Source: Antitrichia curtipendula (Eukaryota; Streptophyta; Bryopsida; Hypnales; Leucodontaceae). From it: a DNA stretch of 64,000 nucleotides. The notes below the pieces were generated by a model. It had not been told where the DNA came from and made no database searches. It saw only the letters and a list, made by a program, of their open reading frames with translations. The stretch lies in the NCBI GenBank assembly GCA_951230915.1, contig OX579634.1, positions 12,426,725 through 12,490,724 on the forward strand. The letters run 5' to 3'. Below, piece after piece: positions 61,825-64,000 of this stretch; the first letter of the stretch is position 1, and each line of letters opens with the position of its first letter. The position numbers and the translations under genes were made by a program.

Positions 61825-62391
61825 CTCCCTCCGTCCCAAAATGATCTTCCTGTTAGACAAAATGTTTCGGATTAAGACTAAAAATAACATTTTTAAAGCT
61901 TGTTTTGCACAACATATGGAGTTTGGGCACTCCTATTGCCCTTGAAACTTTGAGTTTTGAAGCCCTTTTTAAAGTGTAGTTTTGGATTATTGAAAAGTGA
62001 AATTTTTTGGGTGTTTTCAAAGAGCACCAGTGGTTATTTAATTATTGAGTATGAGGTCGTCATTTTGTTGGTAGTTAGCATAAGTCAAAGACCATATGTG
62101 GACCTATATTTTGCCTCCCAAAACCTTCATCTTCTTCAATCAGATAATATTCAAAGAGATGCAAAAAATAAAAACAAAAAGTGATGATTGACCCTTTCAA
62201 CCATTTTATTTGTCTTTTGATTAGTGATTGCATAGATGGAGGGGGAACTATTGTTTGGAATTGTTTTGTTAATCCTAGAGAACAGCCAAAAGTTAAATTT
62301 GACCAATTTGCAACTCACAAAGTACAACAAGAAGATCATTTTGGGACAAAAAATGAAGGCCAACAGGAAGAACATTTTGGGACGGAGGGAG
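61825..62391. mobile_element. Stowaway/mariner-type MITE, 567 bp, with TA target duplication
   Basis: The ends begin CTCCCTCCGTCCCAAAATG and are inverted copies over about 30 bases with one or two mismatches. TA flanks both sides (61823-61824 and 62392-62393). This terminus is the well-known plant Tc1/mariner (Stowaway) type. The interior carries an extra internal copy of the ATTTTGGGAC word near 62337. Frames inside do not resemble a transposase. Confidence 0.85.
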
Positions 62392-64000
62392 TAGTTGATT
62401 AACCCTGAACCCCTAACGTCTAGGGTCTTCTCCAAAATTGACGATTTGAAAAAAAAAAAATCACAAAATATTCTTTTGAAAGAATATTTTGGAATTGATG
62501 AACAAATAAACATGGTTCATAATTACTAAACAGTGGATGTACATTATTTCTCTCAAAATACGCTAAAATTTGCTCATGTATGCCATTTTAGAACATTCTA
62601 AGTGTCCCAAGGAACCAACACTATAAGAGAAAGGAAGATATTACGTGCAATATTCAGTTAAAATTTGCATAATAAAAGATAAGGTATTTTAAAAGAAAAC
62701 TTATTGAAAAATCATGTGTTTAGGACTTAACTTAAGGTACCTTTACTGAATTTTACATTATGTCAATTAAATCAATTTTTGCATGTCTTTTCAACATTTT
62801 TAAAAGACAACTTAAAATACAAAAAAAAATTGCAAGTCATGGGGTTTGAACTCATCACCTTATGCTTGGTAGTGGAAACCTTTAGTTAGTACCTTGCTAC
62901 ATCTTACTTCTTATATGAAATCAAAGATGTTTCAGAAATTTATATAACACAAGGTATCTATTTAGTAACCAGTGAAAAAAAAATTCAGTAACTAGTGACC
63001 AAATAAGACAATTTTTTTGTAATGTAATGACCAATTAGTATTGTGAATTTGAAATCTATTTTAATTTTATACAATTAAATTGACCTTTTAGCAACCCATG
63101 ACCAAAGAAAATAAATTTTTAGTAATGTAATGACCGATTAGCATTGAAGATTAGCAACATACTTATTATATGCAATAAACTTGACTATTCTATACTAGAA
63201 ACAACACTTTAGTAATTCTAAACTAATTGGTTGTACTTAATACCACCCTTTATCTTGTAGTACAAAAGTTTTCTCCACATAGTATAGAAGTCCAACTTGA
63301 GTTCTATAATTTTTGCATCCATTGTCCAAATTTAATCAAACTTTTTGAAAAAATTGTGTTCTTTCTTCTAGTTTGTGTGGTAAAATTTTCAAATCAATCC
63401 AAGATGTATTGGGTTTTGGGAAGCCATTCAAAGTTTAAGAGGTCAATTTGAGTTCACCAAACTACATTTTGATGGCTGTAACTTCAAGGATTTGTATCTC
63501 CTTCATCCAATTTTTGTTTTAATGAAAATTTGTTGAATTATATTCCCCTTGAAGTCAAGTTATTGTTGTAAAGTTTTAATGACAACCCAAGTTGTTTTGA
63601 ATGTTTAGAAGAAATTCGAAAAGAAAAATTTGGACATTTTTGGATTACAATAAGTTTTAGTGGCTTGTTTCCTCCTTCCCAATATTACAATGAACTTTCC
63701 AAAATATTTGGATTACAGTTCATTTTTCCATATTTTTCTATTGAAAATAAACACTATAAATTTTTTTGGAAAAGTTGCACATACTAGTTTAGTTTGTATG
63801 GTCAAAATGTCATATCAATCCCAAAAGTTATGAGTGTTCGAGAAGCATTTTAGTAAAAAGAGGTTTAGTCTTAAATGTGTTTTTTGCAATTCTTTTTGCA
63901 ATTTTTTGTGATTTCAAAGTTGTTTTGCAATTACAATGAGTCATTTGAATGATGTATTATTTAACCAATGTATTTGTATGCTGGTTTTGAAGTACTTTAT
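62392..64000. other. AT-rich DNA with an orphan TTAA-type end
   Basis: TTAA-CCCTGAACCCCTAACG at 62399-62418 looks like a left end of the TTAA family directly beside the Stowaway MITE. No right end was found before the window ends. Near 62940-63180 the words AGTAATGTAATGACCNATTAG recur three times. No gene seen. Confidence 0.4.
62831..62911 (-). repeat. Possible tRNA-derived SINE fragment
   Basis: On the minus strand GTAGCAAGGTAC resembles a pol III A box. GAGTTCAAACCCC resembles a B box within an ATGAG/CCCAT T-arm that has one mismatch. The sequence ends in a run of T. It does not fold into a complete tRNA. Confidence 0.3.

Noticed and set aside
61957..62402. Two frames inside the Stowaway-type MITE as a possible transposase
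   Set aside because: No DDE/DDD-type motif or helix-turn-helix pattern is visible, and the second frame is partly made of the terminal repeat itself.
62151..62513. 120-codon minus-strand Phe-rich frame
   Set aside because: It crosses the border of the MITE and is composed of poly-A/T-derived Phe and Lys codons.
1..64000. CRISPR arrays, rRNA genes, complete tRNA genes, organelle-derived inserts
   Set aside because: I looked for regularly spaced direct repeats, conserved rRNA words, cloverleaf tRNAs and obvious plastid or mitochondrial genes and saw none; only a doubtful tRNA-like fragment at 62831-62911.

Overview
This is a nuclear window from a land plant. The support is a spliced gene of the plant-specific TRF-like 8 family, a spliced SABATH-type carboxyl methyltransferase gene, GT-AG introns, a spliced arginine/serine-rich splicing-type protein and plant-style MITEs. 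Sparse genes in very AT-rich DNA, long leaders and GC-richer gene islands would fit a bryophyte or another non-flowering plant, but that is inference and I cannot name the species.

Layout. 1-3.9 kb: the 3' part of an arginine/serine-rich protein gene (+). 3.8-16.1 kb: AT-rich repeat DNA with TTAA-bounded elements, fold-backs and small tandem arrays. 16.1-22.6 kb: a GC-rich island with the promoter, a long uORF-bearing leader and six coding exons of a TRFL8-like gene (+). 22.6-53.9 kb: about 31 kb with no gene I can support, built of non-autonomous elements and larger duplicated blocks, plus a GC-richer island at 27.1-28.5 kb. 53.9-56.65 kb: the three-exon SABATH methyltransferase gene (+). 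58.5-61.7 kb: an intronless gene for a 705-residue coiled-coil protein (-), convergent with the methyltransferase gene. 61.8-64 kb: a Stowaway/mariner-like MITE and more AT-rich repeats.

The four genes show no operon-like or pathway relationship. The main unusual feature is a large family of short non-coding elements that start TTAA-CCCCTAAAGG and end CCTTTAGGGG-TTAA. Paired occupied and empty copies inside the window show that they insert at TTAA and duplicate it. That is the behaviour of piggyBac-type (or Sola-type) DNA transposons, which are not usual components of described plant genomes. No transposase for them is present here.

Limits: repeat boundaries were read by eye, exon calls rest on splice consensus, reading frame and family resemblance, and no searches were run.
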